64,000 bases of DNA from Psococerastis gibbosa. Taxonomy: Eukaryota > Arthropoda > Insecta > Psocodea > Psocidae. Positions 12,788 to 24,772 of this stretch are shown here, one piece after another. A program made the position numbers and the translations under genes. The stretch spans positions 10,540,001-10,604,000 of the forward strand of contig OZ020485.1 of the NCBI GenBank assembly GCA_963971405.1, read 5' to 3'. The notes beneath the pieces were generated by a model, which did no database searches, was not told the DNA's origin, and worked only from the letters and a program-made list of their open reading frames with translations. Every line of letters begins with the position of its first letter. Within the stretch, counting starts at the first letter, position 1.

Positions 12788-15700
12788 ATGGAAAAGTTTG
12801 TGGGCAAATATATTTCAATTAACTGTAATGATGGGATGGGAGTGTTCCAAGGGCAAATATTGCATGTGACACCAGATTCTGTCACCCTAGACAAGGTGTT
12901 CTGCGATGGACAACCCTTAAACAAACCGTTTACCATAAAGTAAGTGGATTACGTTACTGTTAAAAAAAAATGTAATTAATTGTCAGCACATGCAGGGCCA
13001 AAAGGAGCAATTTCAATAAGTTTTTTAAAGTACGAGCTGTGTTTAAATTAAGAAAAAATATTTAATTGGCCCTGATTAAATAGTTTATAGTAATAAGTGG
13101 GCCACTTAAAAGATTGTGATTTACGTACGCTAAACTTAATAAGAACTTATTATTTTGGTGTGTTATAGGCTATACGTTGTTGTTGTTGTATATCTTGACT
13201 ACACTATATTTGAGCAGTAAAATTATTCAGATATTCTCTTGCTAGGCTATTGAGAAAAAGACCGTTTTAAAATGTCCGCCAATTTATATCAGCAGGGTAA
13301 AACCTGTCTTTGTCGACGTTACCGGTTTTAGAACAAACAAGCTTACAGTTTACAATTTTTCAGGTGTAACAAAATAAAATCGTTGGATATTTTATCTGTA
13401 ACACCTGCCCAAAGTGCGACACGCACTGTAAAAGTAGAACGGCCTGTCCCTGTGCGAGCCAATATTCAGCAATCATCTCGGAAGCAAGAAAGCTCGGCCC
13501 AGTTAATACCCGGGTCGCCACGTAAGAGCGATGTGACCCGTGACCAGTTCGTTGATTCCATTAAATCTGACGGGGGTTTTGAGGCAAGATCTTCTCCAAG
13601 AAGAATTGATATGACAGCTCAACGTCGTCAACGATATCGATTTAGAGATGACGAAGCGTTTGGCTCACCCATTGACCAAACAGTATACGCTGAATTTGAT
13701 TTTGAAAAAAATCTAGCACTATTCGATAAGAAAGCTGTAAGTTTAACGTTGTATCCAACTTTTATATCATAGACGTTTCCGCATTATTTTTGATAATTAA
13801 ATCTGTAGACCAATTGACTAGCGGGAGTAACTATGACTATAACTATGACATCTGGTCAAACCCTCGGGAATTCCAGGCGCCCGGCATTAAGCAAATGAGC
13901 TGGGTTGAGAAGTCTGTAGAAGCACCTATACCACCTCGTCCTTCGTATGCCGCTCTAATCACTTGCCTAGGTATGGCTTGTGTGGGGGGTTGGTGGCGTC
14001 CCTGGAGCTGAGCTAACGGTGGAGGTTATCTGGGCCAAAAGGTCTGGGTAGGCTAGGATTCTGAAGGTTGCCTGCCTCTCGATCCAAAAAACTATTGGTT
14101 TTGACAATAATCAAATGCGTAAGTCGATTTATAAAGTATATTTACAGTATTTATATTGAAATGTTAGAACCTGGAACGTTAGACCATTTTTAAGCAAAAC
14201 CTCGGAATGAGAGATAACGAGCTATAACCTTGCATAAACCTTTATTTGGGTGCCGGCGTCTACATATTTTCGGAGGTCAATGGTAAAAAATTCAGTTTTT
14301 TGCGTATTTATTGCAAATATCTCGTTTCCTATGGGTTTTATGCTATTTGTAGGCATTATAAAAACTGTAGACAATTAAAGTTGCTACACTTTTTGTTTCA
14401 ACAATTTTTTTATATCTTGAACCATTTTCGAGATAGAGGACAGAGCGCGCGCAAACTATTTTGAGTATCACTTGAGGTCAACCGTAGTCCCGATCAGAAA
14501 CACGCCGTATAAAGTTAATAAATTATTGCTAAGTATATAATTCTAAATAATTTGCATTTTTAATAACTATTGTATTACGTTTATTTAATATATTTTATTT
14601 TATTTATATTTGTTTACTTAATATATTTTCAATAATTCATCGTCTAATTATTTAATAATACTTATACCTACTCGTGTAATTTTAAAGTTATAAATGGTAA
14701 TTCTTCTATTATTATTTGTATTCTAAACTTATTTATACGAAATACTTCCTAACCAAATTAAAATAAAATAAATATTTATTTATTTATTATAATTATATTT
14801 TATTACGTTTCTTACAATTGCACATTTTCATACTATTTGCATGTTTAATTATTTAATATAGCACTTTGTTTTAATATGCAATCCTCATCCCAACTTAATA
14901 GTGGTGAAGGAAAAGTGATCGTTGTTACGAAACTGGGGTACCTGAAGCGATGCCACATATTTACATGAAAAGTTCACAACTGTCTATACAAGTATACAGG
15001 TGATCTGTACATGCAGCATACGGTATATGGGTTAATTGATAGGGTGGGCCGAAAGGCCCCAAGTTCGCCCATATGGAAATTGAAGACAGTTTTCTATCTA
15101 TCTTTTCTATCCAAGTTCCTCTCTTCATTTATTATATATATTACATTTTGCCTGATACCAATTTTATACTAGGTATGTATATATATACAGTAAGCTAGAG
15201 CTATGGCAGTCTATTCCGACATTATCCTAAACTACTGCATTTTCCTAACTTGCATAATCATTTAACATAGAACTATTTTTAAAATCTGCCTACGATAATA
15301 ATATATTCTTTACCGTGTCACAATGTTGATTAATATGATCTTGAACCAACGACCAACGAACATTTTATTACAACAAACAAAATAATGTTTCAAACAAATA
15401 TAATAAATGTAAAACATTCCTAAGACTCCCACTTTATTTCTAACGATGAACGAAACTTACCCAACCACTAAGTTTGTGGCTGGGTAGGGCCCGTTCTTCG
15501 GTTAGGGCCTTAGAAATTATGCATATAACTCAACGGAACAACCAATACAAACAAAATTGGATGGTATCAGTATCACCAAACTTCACAATATCACCTTCTG
15601 GAACTAAAAGTATGTTTAGAATCAACCCCAATCCATAGAATAAACGTCACAACTATTATTATATTATGTATTATATAATCTTGATAACGACGTAATATTG

Positions 15701-18700
15701 ATTAGGAGACCCATCTACTTGCGAACTAGTGGTACCTAAAGCGATGAATACTTAGCGCTACAGCAGTAGGCTATTTCTCCTTATAGATGTACTGTATCTA
15801 TAATAACGTAATGTACCTAGCCTATGTGTAATTATTTTATTTAATATACAGTATATACCGCATTAAAATTAAACTGTGTTTTTAAGTATGACTGCATCGC
15901 AAAGTCAGCTAGTACAATTTTCCAGTTAATCATGCTGCACACTGTATTAAAGATATACATGTATACTGAATACAGAAGCCTACCTATATAAAGTACTGTA
16001 TACTGTATGCATAAATGAATAGATACTGAATTATTGAAACAGATTAGTAATTAAAACGTTATACTAAAAAAATGTAAATTATTTAGGATTATGTATTTAA
16101 CAATAATTTTAATAACTTTATATGACGTGTTTTTAATAGGGACTACGGTTGATTTCGACTGAAACGTAATAAAATATAATAATGATAAATAAACAATTTT
16201 ATTTTTATTTGGTTAAGATGTAATTCGTATAAATAAGTTTAGAATAAAAAAATAATAGAATTATTACCATTAATAACATTAAAATTACACGAGTAGGTAG
16301 AAGTATTATTAAATAATTAGATGATGAATTATTGAATATATATTAAGTAAACAAATATAAATAAAATAAACATATAAAATAAAGGTAATAGTTATTAAAA
16401 ATGCAAATTATTTAGAATTATATATTTATCAATAATGTATTGGGTTACCTACTCAGCGATTTTCTCAGATAAATTTCACAATTTATTTCGAGTCCGCCCA
16501 CGCTCATCAAAGCCATTGCATTACCGCTACTCAACTTTAAATTTTGAACTCCGACTTTGCGACCTGAATGTTAGTCCGATTCACGGCTCGCCTATACCGC
16601 CTTGGTTTTACAATCCACCCGTCCCTTCCTTTGGTCTCCAAATATTAAGTAAAGCCAACACTCCAACCCACATATACCGTAAGCTATTCCGTAATTTAAC
16701 ATTGCAGTTCCCACGACCGAGTTGGTCCCACTTTTACACAGACGGCTCCAGGACAGACACTGGTGTGGGTGCTGCCTTTATCCATGATACAGTGCCGTAC
16801 TTATTCCCGCTTTTGCCTATATGCTCTATATTTACTGCTGAACTATTCGCCATCCTTCAGTGCCTAAATTTCATCCTCCTACACTCCATACCGAACGTAG
16901 TCATTTTTTCTGACAGTCAGAGCGCACTTCAAGCAATAGGACCTACCTACAGCAAGGACTGCCCCTTAGTCCAAGAAATCCACCAACTACTGAATATCAT
17001 GGCCCCCTACCAAAAAATCCATTTCCATTGGGTCCCGTCTCATGCTGGTATACCAGGAAATGAGGAAGCCGACAAAGCGGCAAAGACAGCTGCCACACTA
17101 GTGTCTGCCCCATGGCCCACCCTGGTACTAAGTGACGTAAACAATTACCTACGCAAATCTATCTTGGAAAAATGGCAACAGAAGATCTGGAATGGGCCAG
17201 CCTACGTGCAAAACAAATTGCGAGCAGTTAAGCCCATCATAACAGAATGGGACACGTCCTATCGAATTAGCCGCAAGGAGGAAATTGTATTGGCCCGAAT
17301 TAGATTAGGGCATACAAACCTCACTCACAAACATCTAATGAGGAATGAGGCGCCCCCCCCTATGCACAAGGTGCGGAGTGGGCCTCACAATAGCTCACCT
17401 TCTCGATTGCCCAACCTACTCGGTCCAACGAGCCTCCGTCCTACGAGCACCCTCCTCCCTCTCCGATGCTCTAGGAAACACAATAACAGCCACAAATAAT
17501 ATCATTCAATTCCTAAGAGCCACCGGTCTCTTCTTCAACATTTAACCACACCCCCCCCCCCCTCCCCACTACTTACACAAATGAACGGATAACTCTCTAC
17601 CACTAAATAATCGGTAAACATTCCCAATTTCCTAGCGCAAATTCCCAACAGGGACCCGCGCTTTAATAAAAAAATAAAAATAAAATAAAATAATGTATAA
17701 ACTTTATACGACGTGTTTCTGATCGGGACTACGGTTGACCTCGAATGATACTCATGATACACGCTCTGTCCTCTATCTCGAAAATGGTTCAAGATATAAA
17801 AAAATTGTTGAAACAAAAAGTGTAGCTAAGTTAATTGTCTACAATTTTTATAATATCTGCAAATATCATAAAACCCATAGGAAACGAGATATTTGCAATA
17901 AATGCGCAAGAACGGAATTTTTTTACCTTTGACCCAGGAAAATTTGTAGACGCGGACAGGGTTTGAGAGAAGTTTTAGGCGGGGTTTCCAGATACGTCAA
18001 TGGTCAATGGTAAATATGGTTTTGACGTGGTAGCAGGCATTTTTAGTATGTCTTTAATGTCTGCTAAAACGTCAATATCACATTTACCATTGACCATTGA
18101 CGTATGTGGAAACCCCGCCTTAAGACACCCAAATAAAGATTTGTGCAAGTTTATAGCTTGTTTTCTCTCATTCTGAGGCTAAACCCTTATTTTCCTGGGC
18201 TAGTTAGAATTGTTGTCTTATGTCATTATAATAAATTATAGGTCTACGAAGAAATCAATGCGTCCAAACCAGACCTTGTAAGGCACTCTGATAAAAAACC
18301 CACCAATTACCGGTGCAATGAAAATGTTCTAGAAACGGAATCCACCAGATTTTGTCAGGTAAGTAAATTGTATGTGCTGTAATCGTTTATACTGCTAACT
18401 ACTAAACAAGAAGTGAAATGGAGAATAATTGTATTTTCAAATATTTTCAAGGTATTTATATTACTCTGCATCTAATACTTGATAAACATTTTTTGTAGAT
18501 TCGTGTGCCAGAGCCAGATAGACTGGAATACGTTACCGATTCCGGACTGATTGTGCCTTCTGTAACCTCAGCAGTTCGTGCGCAGGTTGCTTCATTAGCA
18601 GAAAAAGCTGGACTTTTATTTGTGCGACAAGCCGATCTTCTTGCTCGAGGTGCTGTTGAAATAGCATTACATCTCCTTGGTGGTACGTCACTATTTCTCC

Positions 18701-21700
18701 ATAGTTTTTATATGCATCGACTTCGCCTCAATTTGGAAACATAGGGAGTACATGGAAACATCAAGGCACACTGGGTTATGACTAGAGCTAAAGGGGAACT
18801 TTCATATAGAAATTCATAGTGATAGGCTGTCAAATCCCAAAGTTTTAATTGGCCGGGCGCATATATTGCGGCTAGTAAGCCTGCACAAGATAAGTACGCA
18901 ATTTTGCTTGGTGGAGAGCTTGCATAAGCTAAGTACAACAGAGTTTTGACCGGGTCCAGGTATCCGTTCTGCTATGCTGCAATGTTTACGACTTCGATTT
19001 TGTTTACATTAGTACTTATCTCTGATAGCTCCGATAGCTTAGGGTTAACGGGAGCCCCGTAAGGGATATTAATCATACCTTGCTCCTGTCATTCAAGTTA
19101 TATATATTTCTATGGTTGGGTTGGGCCCGTGATCTGATTGGTTGCCGCATGCATTTACGTATACGAAAGTTGTCTATTAATATGCAGTAGTCCCAGTATT
19201 CTTTGACCAGGCATTGAAACGAACGAATCACTTTTATTATTCCAATCAACGATAATAAAATACTATAGATCGCGCCTTACCATATGCTAAGTATTGCCGA
19301 CATTGGGCAAACGTAGGGTGGATATATTCCAAAGGAAATGTAACCGAATTGTAGGGTTGCAAACATTAAAAAAAAATTGGGAAAAGCAAACAACTGAATA
19401 AGAATCGCTACCATTGAACTATATATATATACACAAATAAATTATAATTATATTAAAATAAATTTGGCTCAAAATATAATAAACATATGTAGTACCCTTT
19501 ACATTATAACGTAATAAGTTAGGCAACTTACAACAGGCTAGCTTATAAGATTTTGGGGGCAGCTCCCCCCTTCATCTGTCCTTGACTACACTTCAACTAG
19601 AATAAGCAGAATATAAAAATAATAAGTAGTCACTCTGGCTAGATGGACGGATACAGGGAGGCAGGTTCCCCCCCTGGATCCACCCCATGGACGGAGACAG
19701 GGGGGCGGATATCCCCCCCCCCAAAAAAAAAAATTCAGTAAATATATTTTATAAGTTAATTTTTATAACGCTCTGATTTAATCGATACTACATAGGTTTT
19801 TCCTATTTTGACCCACAGCTCCCCCCCCCCCATGGTGAGCTGGATCCGTCCCTGATCCACCAACACCGGCATTCGAATTTTTAAATCTCATAGCCTACTT
19901 ATTATGCTTACACGATGTGCATATTCTGTGTGCTATCATCGATGAAAAAATATTGCAGTGTAGTAGGCCAATGCTGTTGATTTAGGGATGTCAATATCAA
20001 TAAGCCTAATAATTTCTAGACATTTTGCAGTACGTGTGATTTGCAAGAAAGCCACGAAATTCGCCCAAATGGGAAATAAAAACACCTTTTTCCTCTGTAA
20101 ATTTGCCTTATAGTGTTTCGCTATTTTTATTCACTATCAAAACTTAGGTTCTACAGGACTAGGCCTACTTAGGCTGCTGGAATTATATCAGCTTCCTAAA
20201 ATAATTTTAAACTTGACTAACTAAAAAATGCCTTGAGGTTGAAACAATAATAATAATAATAATTAGTATTAAAATTATACAGGACAATAAAGGCCGTAGC
20301 CAGGATTTTTTTTTTGGGGGGGGGGGGGGGTTAAAATTTCATTGGGTATTACATAGTGGTTTTTCTGTTAATTCCTCTCAAAATCCAATTCTATCTAGTG
20401 TCAAGCCATTTCATTTCGGGGCAGGGACGGTTTCATAAAAAAGATTTCGGGGGGGGGGGGGGGGGCGGTGGCCCAAAAAATATCGCGTTTCCCTTACTTG
20501 AGTAATAATTTCTCTTAATTTCCTTCAAAAGTCCATTCTAACTAGAATAATGCTATTTCTCTCGAGCGACCGCCCCCGCCCCCCAAGGATCCCCCCTTGG
20601 CTACGGCCTTGAGGATAATTGAAAGTGTGCAATTTGTTAACATAATGATTAAGAAAACTGAAATAAACCCATAAATGTTGCCTCAACTGATGACCAAACC
20701 ATGCGAACACTTACTTGTGAAAAGTAATATTTTCCCCCGTTTCTCGACACATCTTGAACCTATTAGTGCATTTATAAGCAGAGCAAGATATGACCATTAT
20801 GTCAAACCAAAGAAAAACTCAATAAATGGGTAAATAGATTTAATAACAGGCAATGAAATATGTCTAAATCGCATTGAAGGCAATGGAGTCAACCACTTCT
20901 TGCCATAATAACCCTTTTTGTCACGTGACCAAAAGTGAAGACATTTGTTCAGCGTGGGCTAGGTGCCGTGGTAGCAATCCATGTATATCAATGATCGCTA
21001 CGCATAAGTTCTGCGTACTTGACCTTGGGTCAAAACTACGGGAATCGATGACATACCTGCGTTGGTTGGCAATCCTAATAGGTTGGTTTTGAGTGTATTT
21101 GGTTTGTTGTAGCTTTCGAGTTTCGAGCTATTTGTTATGATGTCACGTTGGGCAAAAGCAAAATCATTTCCGACTAGGTCTAGCATAAGAAACAATGAAA
21201 ATAATAATAAAAGTCGGTGTATTTTTTACATCAGTGATCAAAAGTAATTGCAATTAAACTCGGTTGGCATACAATTTGTAATTTAACTATTATACGCTTT
21301 AATTCCCGTAGTTCAATTTACATTTATTAGGGTTTATTAGGATAATTTACAATTACTTCCGGATTACTTACATCTTGGCGCTACGGCCCTTGTAGAGCCT
21401 TCGCCTGCTCTGCCACATCGCGGCAGCCTGCGCGGTGCTTCGTCAGTCATGGACGCGAAGGGCCATTATTTCGCTGGTACTGCATGTGAATTATTTGTCT
21501 TATTGATTGTTGCAGGTGCCCATCGTCTTAACCCCCATAACTTGCACCAGTGCCCGTCAGTAGTGGTACTGTGTGGCGGCCATCGGGCTGGAACCCAGGC
21601 CGCAAGTTGCGCTCGACAACTGGCATCGCATGGGGTCCGAACCTTCCTCTATGTCGCGGAAAATGTCGACCCAACTGACATAGCAATGGAGCTTTCTCTT

Positions 21701-22839
21701 GCCAAACTCTCTGGTTGCAGAGTTTTAGGCAACGTTGATGGTTAGCACGATGCAATTAGTAATGCTTGAAAGCGCTGGTCTCAAATACACAGCCACCATG
21801 TCAGTAAATTCCCCTTCTGCACGAGGTGAAGGAGTCTGCCCTTACGGTGCCTCAAGTTAATAAACAGACTCACTCCCCCGTCAGGCTGACATGGGTGCTT
21901 AAAGCAGAAATGCTGAAAGCAGGCTTTTTGAAAAAAAAATTATACACAGCCACATAGCCCAGTTCTATGTCAACGACGAGCGACTGCAATTTGTAACTAA
22001 CGGTGCACACGGATGATTTTGTCATTGTATCCAATGAGTTGTTGGATAAGCCCAGTTTCAACTTCTGAAGATTTCTAATTACTGAAGTTGCCGCACATCG
22101 GTGCATGGTCAACATAAAATATCTTCGGAAGTTGCTTCTGTGATACAATGACAAAACTCTCGTGGCGAATCGCCCGTGTGTACCGGGCCTCTGTGTATGG
22201 TACCTCGCGCTAGCTATACAGTACTTGGAACTAACACTAAAACCTCAATCCATATAATTCAACCAGCCATAATACCGACCGCATTCACCGAACAACGTAG
22301 CTGAAGGAAATTTTGAGAGGCACTAAAAGTAGATAAGATGAATTCATTGTGCTCTTAAATTTAAACATTTCTGTCCAAGAACTTACAACAGTTTGTTTAT
22401 AAGAAATACAATTAAAGTAGCAATTAATAAAAATCATTTAAATTCATTCACGAGTAGGCTACCTACCAAATCTAGCCTAGTAATGCTTTAAAAAATATTT
22501 TTTCTTTCAGAATTATGTAATCTGACAGTTGATCTGATAATTCTGGGGCTCGCTGATGCCAGTCGCTCTGTCCGGGGGCCGTCTTCCGCTGCTACTCGTT
22601 GGGCACAAAGTCACCGGGCCCCAGTGCTCGCTATCGACCCACCCCCGCTTGGCACACCCGGGCTTCACATCAAGTGTTGTGTAGTGCCAATTTTACCCCT
22701 CTCCAACGACTCCTCCAATGGTCGCGTGTACCTCGCAAACGTCGGCATTCCACGATCTGTCTTTCGGATGGCCGGTATCGAGTATCTACCACCTTTTGGA
22801 CCAAAGTTGGTTATTCCTTTGTATCCGAACGACGGCTAG
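12788..22839 (+). CDS. EDC3: enhancer of mRNA decapping 3
   Basis: Complete gene in six exons: 12788-12939, 13364-13736, 18242-18358, 18499-18682, 21516-21740, 22511-22839 (TAG). Phases agree throughout and give 459 aa, close to human EDC3 (508). Residues 1-50 form the divergent N-terminal LSm domain (SINCNDGMGVFQGQI, VTLDKVFCDGQPL). Residues ~161-180 hold the FDF motif EFDFEKNLALFDKKAVYEEI, which in this family binds the DEAD-box helicase DDX6/Me31B. Residues ~215-459 are the YjeF_N Rossmann-like dimerisation domain (TDSGLIVPSV, LLGGAHRLNPHN, VVVLCGGH, IPRSVFRMAGI, FGPKLVIPLYP). The protein is a cytoplasmic P-body scaffold activating DCP2. It is divergent with PAXIP1. Introns 2 and 4 are swollen by transposons. 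The first ATG of the LSm-encoding frame was taken as the start. Confidence 0.95.
13737..14195. other. EDC3 intron 2, part before the transposon
   Basis: It contains an isolated open stretch, 13809-13970, bounded by AG and GT. That stretch does not fit the phase of the EDC3 exons, and exon 2 joins exon 3 directly to give the conserved FDF-to-VYEEI sequence. No known domain is recognisable in it. Confidence 0.4.
16441..17688 (+). pseudogene. 5'-truncated non-LTR retrotransposon fragment with RNase H domain
   Basis: Flanked by a 10-bp target duplication AATAATGTAT (16431-16440 and 17689-17698) and ending in an A-rich (TAAAA)n-like tail, so a genuine LINE insertion. The apparent start ATG at 16435 lies in the target duplication and is not native. 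The open frame encodes an RNase H fold with its acidic residues in FYTDGS (Asp at 16741), FTAELFAI, FSDSQSA and NEEADKAAK, as in I- or Jockey-type elements that carry RNase H. A homopolymer of eight C at 17353-17360 shifts the frame; the next frame continues with CTRCGVGLTIAHLLDCP, the usual C-terminal CCHC knuckle, and ends at about 17545. Dead copy. Confidence 0.9.
17978..18119. mobile_element. foldback MITE, family GGCGG(G)NTTCCAC, copy B
   Basis: 142 bp, flanked by TTA (17975-17977, 18120-18122). Ends are GGCGGGGTTTCCA and TGGAAACCCCGCC. The arms pair through ACGTCAATGGTCAATGGTAA; the centre has GACGTGGTAGCAGGCAT. It is inserted in the right arm of the long-inverted-repeat element and is therefore younger than it. 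Confidence 0.85.
18760..19115 (-). repeat. interspersed repeat family R1, copy 3
   Basis: Reverse-complement relative of 1968-2150 and 11690-11925, and the longest of the three. It contains AGTTTTGACCGGGTCCAGG, GCTATGCTGCAATG and CCCCGTAAGGGAT. Part of it recurs near 39540-39600. Noncoding. Confidence 0.55.
20289..20612. mobile_element. short TIR element with GGCCGTAGCCAGG ends
   Basis: Ends AAGGCCGTAGCCAGG (20289) and CCTTGGCTACGGCCTT (about 20595-20610) are inverted repeats, each next to a G or C homopolymer. GTAGCCAGG-type termini are common in non-autonomous hAT-like elements; this assignment is by resemblance only. About 320 bp, noncoding. Confidence 0.55.
21799..21930 (+). repeat. SINE-like interspersed repeat R2, copy 1
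   Basis: Matches 28561-28700 through AGTCTGCCCTTA, GGTGCCTCAAGT, CAGGCTGACA and TTAAAGCAGAAATGCTGAA blocks and then runs into an A-rich end. Noncoding; class not determined. Confidence 0.5.
22001..22190. mobile_element. MITE, family GGCCCGGTACACAC, degraded copy
   Basis: The right end CGTGTGTACCGGGCC and the left-side GTGCACACGGATGATTTTGT pair as inverted repeats. The inner arms TTTTGTCATTGTATC and GATACAATGACAAAA are perfectly self-complementary. Left terminus decayed. Confidence 0.5.
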
Positions 22840-23168
22840 TTAACTGAATCAACTCAGCTGCACTTCGAAATTTGATTTGTTGAGACATAATGCAATGCAT
22901 ACAACAAATTCTACAATCTGCTGACATGATACTGTCCCACTGCGCCCTAAATAAGGCTGAATTTAATTGTGTTATTTGAATTTTTGTTCTTAGAACTTGA
23001 GCTACGTTTTAAAATAAGGAATTAACCTACAAACTGACGTTCTTAGATTTTTATACGGTTCATGATAACAATGTTCAAAAAACAAAACAAAAAAGTTAAC
23101 TTCTGCTTACCTAGTAGCCTATATATCTGAAAGCTTTAATTAATTTTACAAGAAAGCTAATGTACTGT

Positions 23169-23174
23169 AATAAA
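23169..23174 (+). terminator. candidate EDC3 poly(A) signal AATAAA
   Basis: First canonical AATAAA on the coding strand downstream of the EDC3 stop, about 330 bp away. Position-based inference. Confidence 0.45.
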
Positions 23175-24551
23175 GAAATAAATATACATGAATTAATTAA
23201 TAGGTAGCTAGGGGAAACTGTGATAAATTATATTTGTGAATTGGTCCCATCTTTTAAAACACGGTTCGCTTGGCAAATTTTACTAAGCACTTATCTACGT
23301 AAATTTACAATAATATCATGGTCCAATAGTGGATTTTATTGCACGTATATGAGGATTAAAGCCGTTGATACTTTTCTGTCAAAAACAGATTGTACATTGT
23401 ACACAGCTCCCAACTCCAAATGAGAGGGTGCGTATTTTTTGTATTAATATTTATAGAAATATCACAGCTGATCATTTATTTCAGAAATCTTTCCAGTCTC
23501 GCTTGCATGGATAGAAGTCACTTTTGGCTACAAGAGACACCTATCATATTGATTTCCTCTTTTACTTCCATTCCAAGGAATTTAGTTCACTTTTGAGAGA
23601 ATTATCTATTAGTTCTAGAAATATTTTAATTTTAATTATACCTAATGTATACTTAATATTGTATTATCGGGCTATCTGTTTGTGTCTTAATTGTATCTTA
23701 CAGATCGTTCAAAAAAGCTAACTTAGCATATCGCATTGAATTGTGTTACCTGGGGAACTTTCGTATAGAAATCCAACATGTCTTCATGTGTGCAAGACAT
23801 TCGGCCTATTAGAGATGACGTCACAGCGTTTCATTTATGTCCTGAAAAAGGAGCCTAAATATAAATGTATGATAATTTTCCTATTGGCTAGCCTTGAACC
23901 ATCTGTTAAGCTAGAAAGCGAACAAAAATTTCTATACAAAAGACCTCCATTGCCCCGGTGAAGGATAGGTTAATATATATAGTAATTCCGGTTTAGTTGT
24001 CGTTACTATGTAGTAGTGTGTTTGCTATAGGTACACTAATTTGTACCATAGGTACGTCATAGTTTGTTATGATGTAAAACCCTAGCAATACGAAGGGCCT
24101 ATCGCATAAATCATTTGTAAGATGACTGGTGTTCGCGTAACACTCGCATAGTATGCCTCAGTCAACTTACCGTGAGTTTTCTGTTGTGCAGCGCATGACT
24201 CAACTAAGTCTAGTTTACTAATACTACTGGATAAAACAATTTTTATTTTTCCGTGGTCTCTTTATTCAGAATTTTAATTTATTTTCTAATGACAGGCCTC
24301 ATTTCATTTTAAGTTAAATAGCATTTAGCAATGATAAACCATCACTTTTGCCTGTTGGCTATCATGTCTATTAATTATAGCATAAGGTTTTAAAATATTA
24401 CTTTTTAATAGTTTGGGTATTTGATGTCCCATCTTGGAATCTAGAACACTATATTAAGAAATACAAGAGAAACTTATACTGCTATAATGTCTGGTTTGTT
24501 TAAAATTCCTCACAAAGTGATAGAAATCCCGACAAAAACCACTCAGTAGTT

Positions 24552-24772
24552 AGGCGGGGTTTCCACCGACCGGCTAGGGCTAAATACAAATACGGTGACG
24601 CAGTAGCAGACATTCAAGACTTAAGCGGGGTTTCCACCGACCTCGCATTGCAGAATGCAAATGACATTGACGGAAATTTTTGTTTTACTCCATGCCATAG
24701 TTAAAATTAATCAATGATCATACAGTAAAATCACAAACAAACTAAAATTAAAAAATGGCGTCATGGGATATG
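24552..24772. mobile_element. left half of a nested foldback MITE (GGCGGGGTTTCCAC family)
   Basis: Starts GTTAGGCGGGGTTTCCACC and runs parallel to 49346-49560, including the second, inner terminus (AAGCGGGGTTTCCACC near 24624) and the interior up to ATGGCGTCATGGGATATG. It stops at the Penelope-like insertion; no convincing right half follows the insertion. This nested arrangement therefore exists at two loci. Confidence 0.7.

Larger units (their letters stand above)
14196..18184. mobile_element. ~4 kb non-coding element with ~620-bp terminal inverted repeats, carrying two nested insertions
   Basis: The left arm (about 14196-14818) reappears inverted in the right arm, which is split into 16160-16440, 17699-17977 and 18122-18184 by a LINE and a MITE. 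Matching landmarks: CTCGGAATGAGAGA at the left end against TCTCATTCTGAGG at the right; TTTATTTGGGTG against CACCCAAATAAA; and GGGACTACGGTTGACCTC in the right arm against its complement at 14475-14497. The interior, 14820-16060, is AT-rich with no open frame. A further copy of an arm segment lies at about 16065-16160. It sits wholly within EDC3 intron 2. I cannot assign it to a superfamily. Confidence 0.7.
18683..21515. other. EDC3 intron 4, repeat-rich
   Basis: Holds repeat R1 (18760-19115, inverted), homopolymer-rich hAT-like fragments near 19640-19860, and a TIR element at 20289-20612. The remaining sequence is AT-rich and unrecognised. Confidence 0.5.
21741..22510. other. EDC3 intron 5 with two repeats
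   Basis: Contains the repeat at 21799-21930 (also found at 28561-28700) and a GTGTGTACCGGGCC-type MITE at about 22001-22190. Nothing else recognised. Confidence 0.5.
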
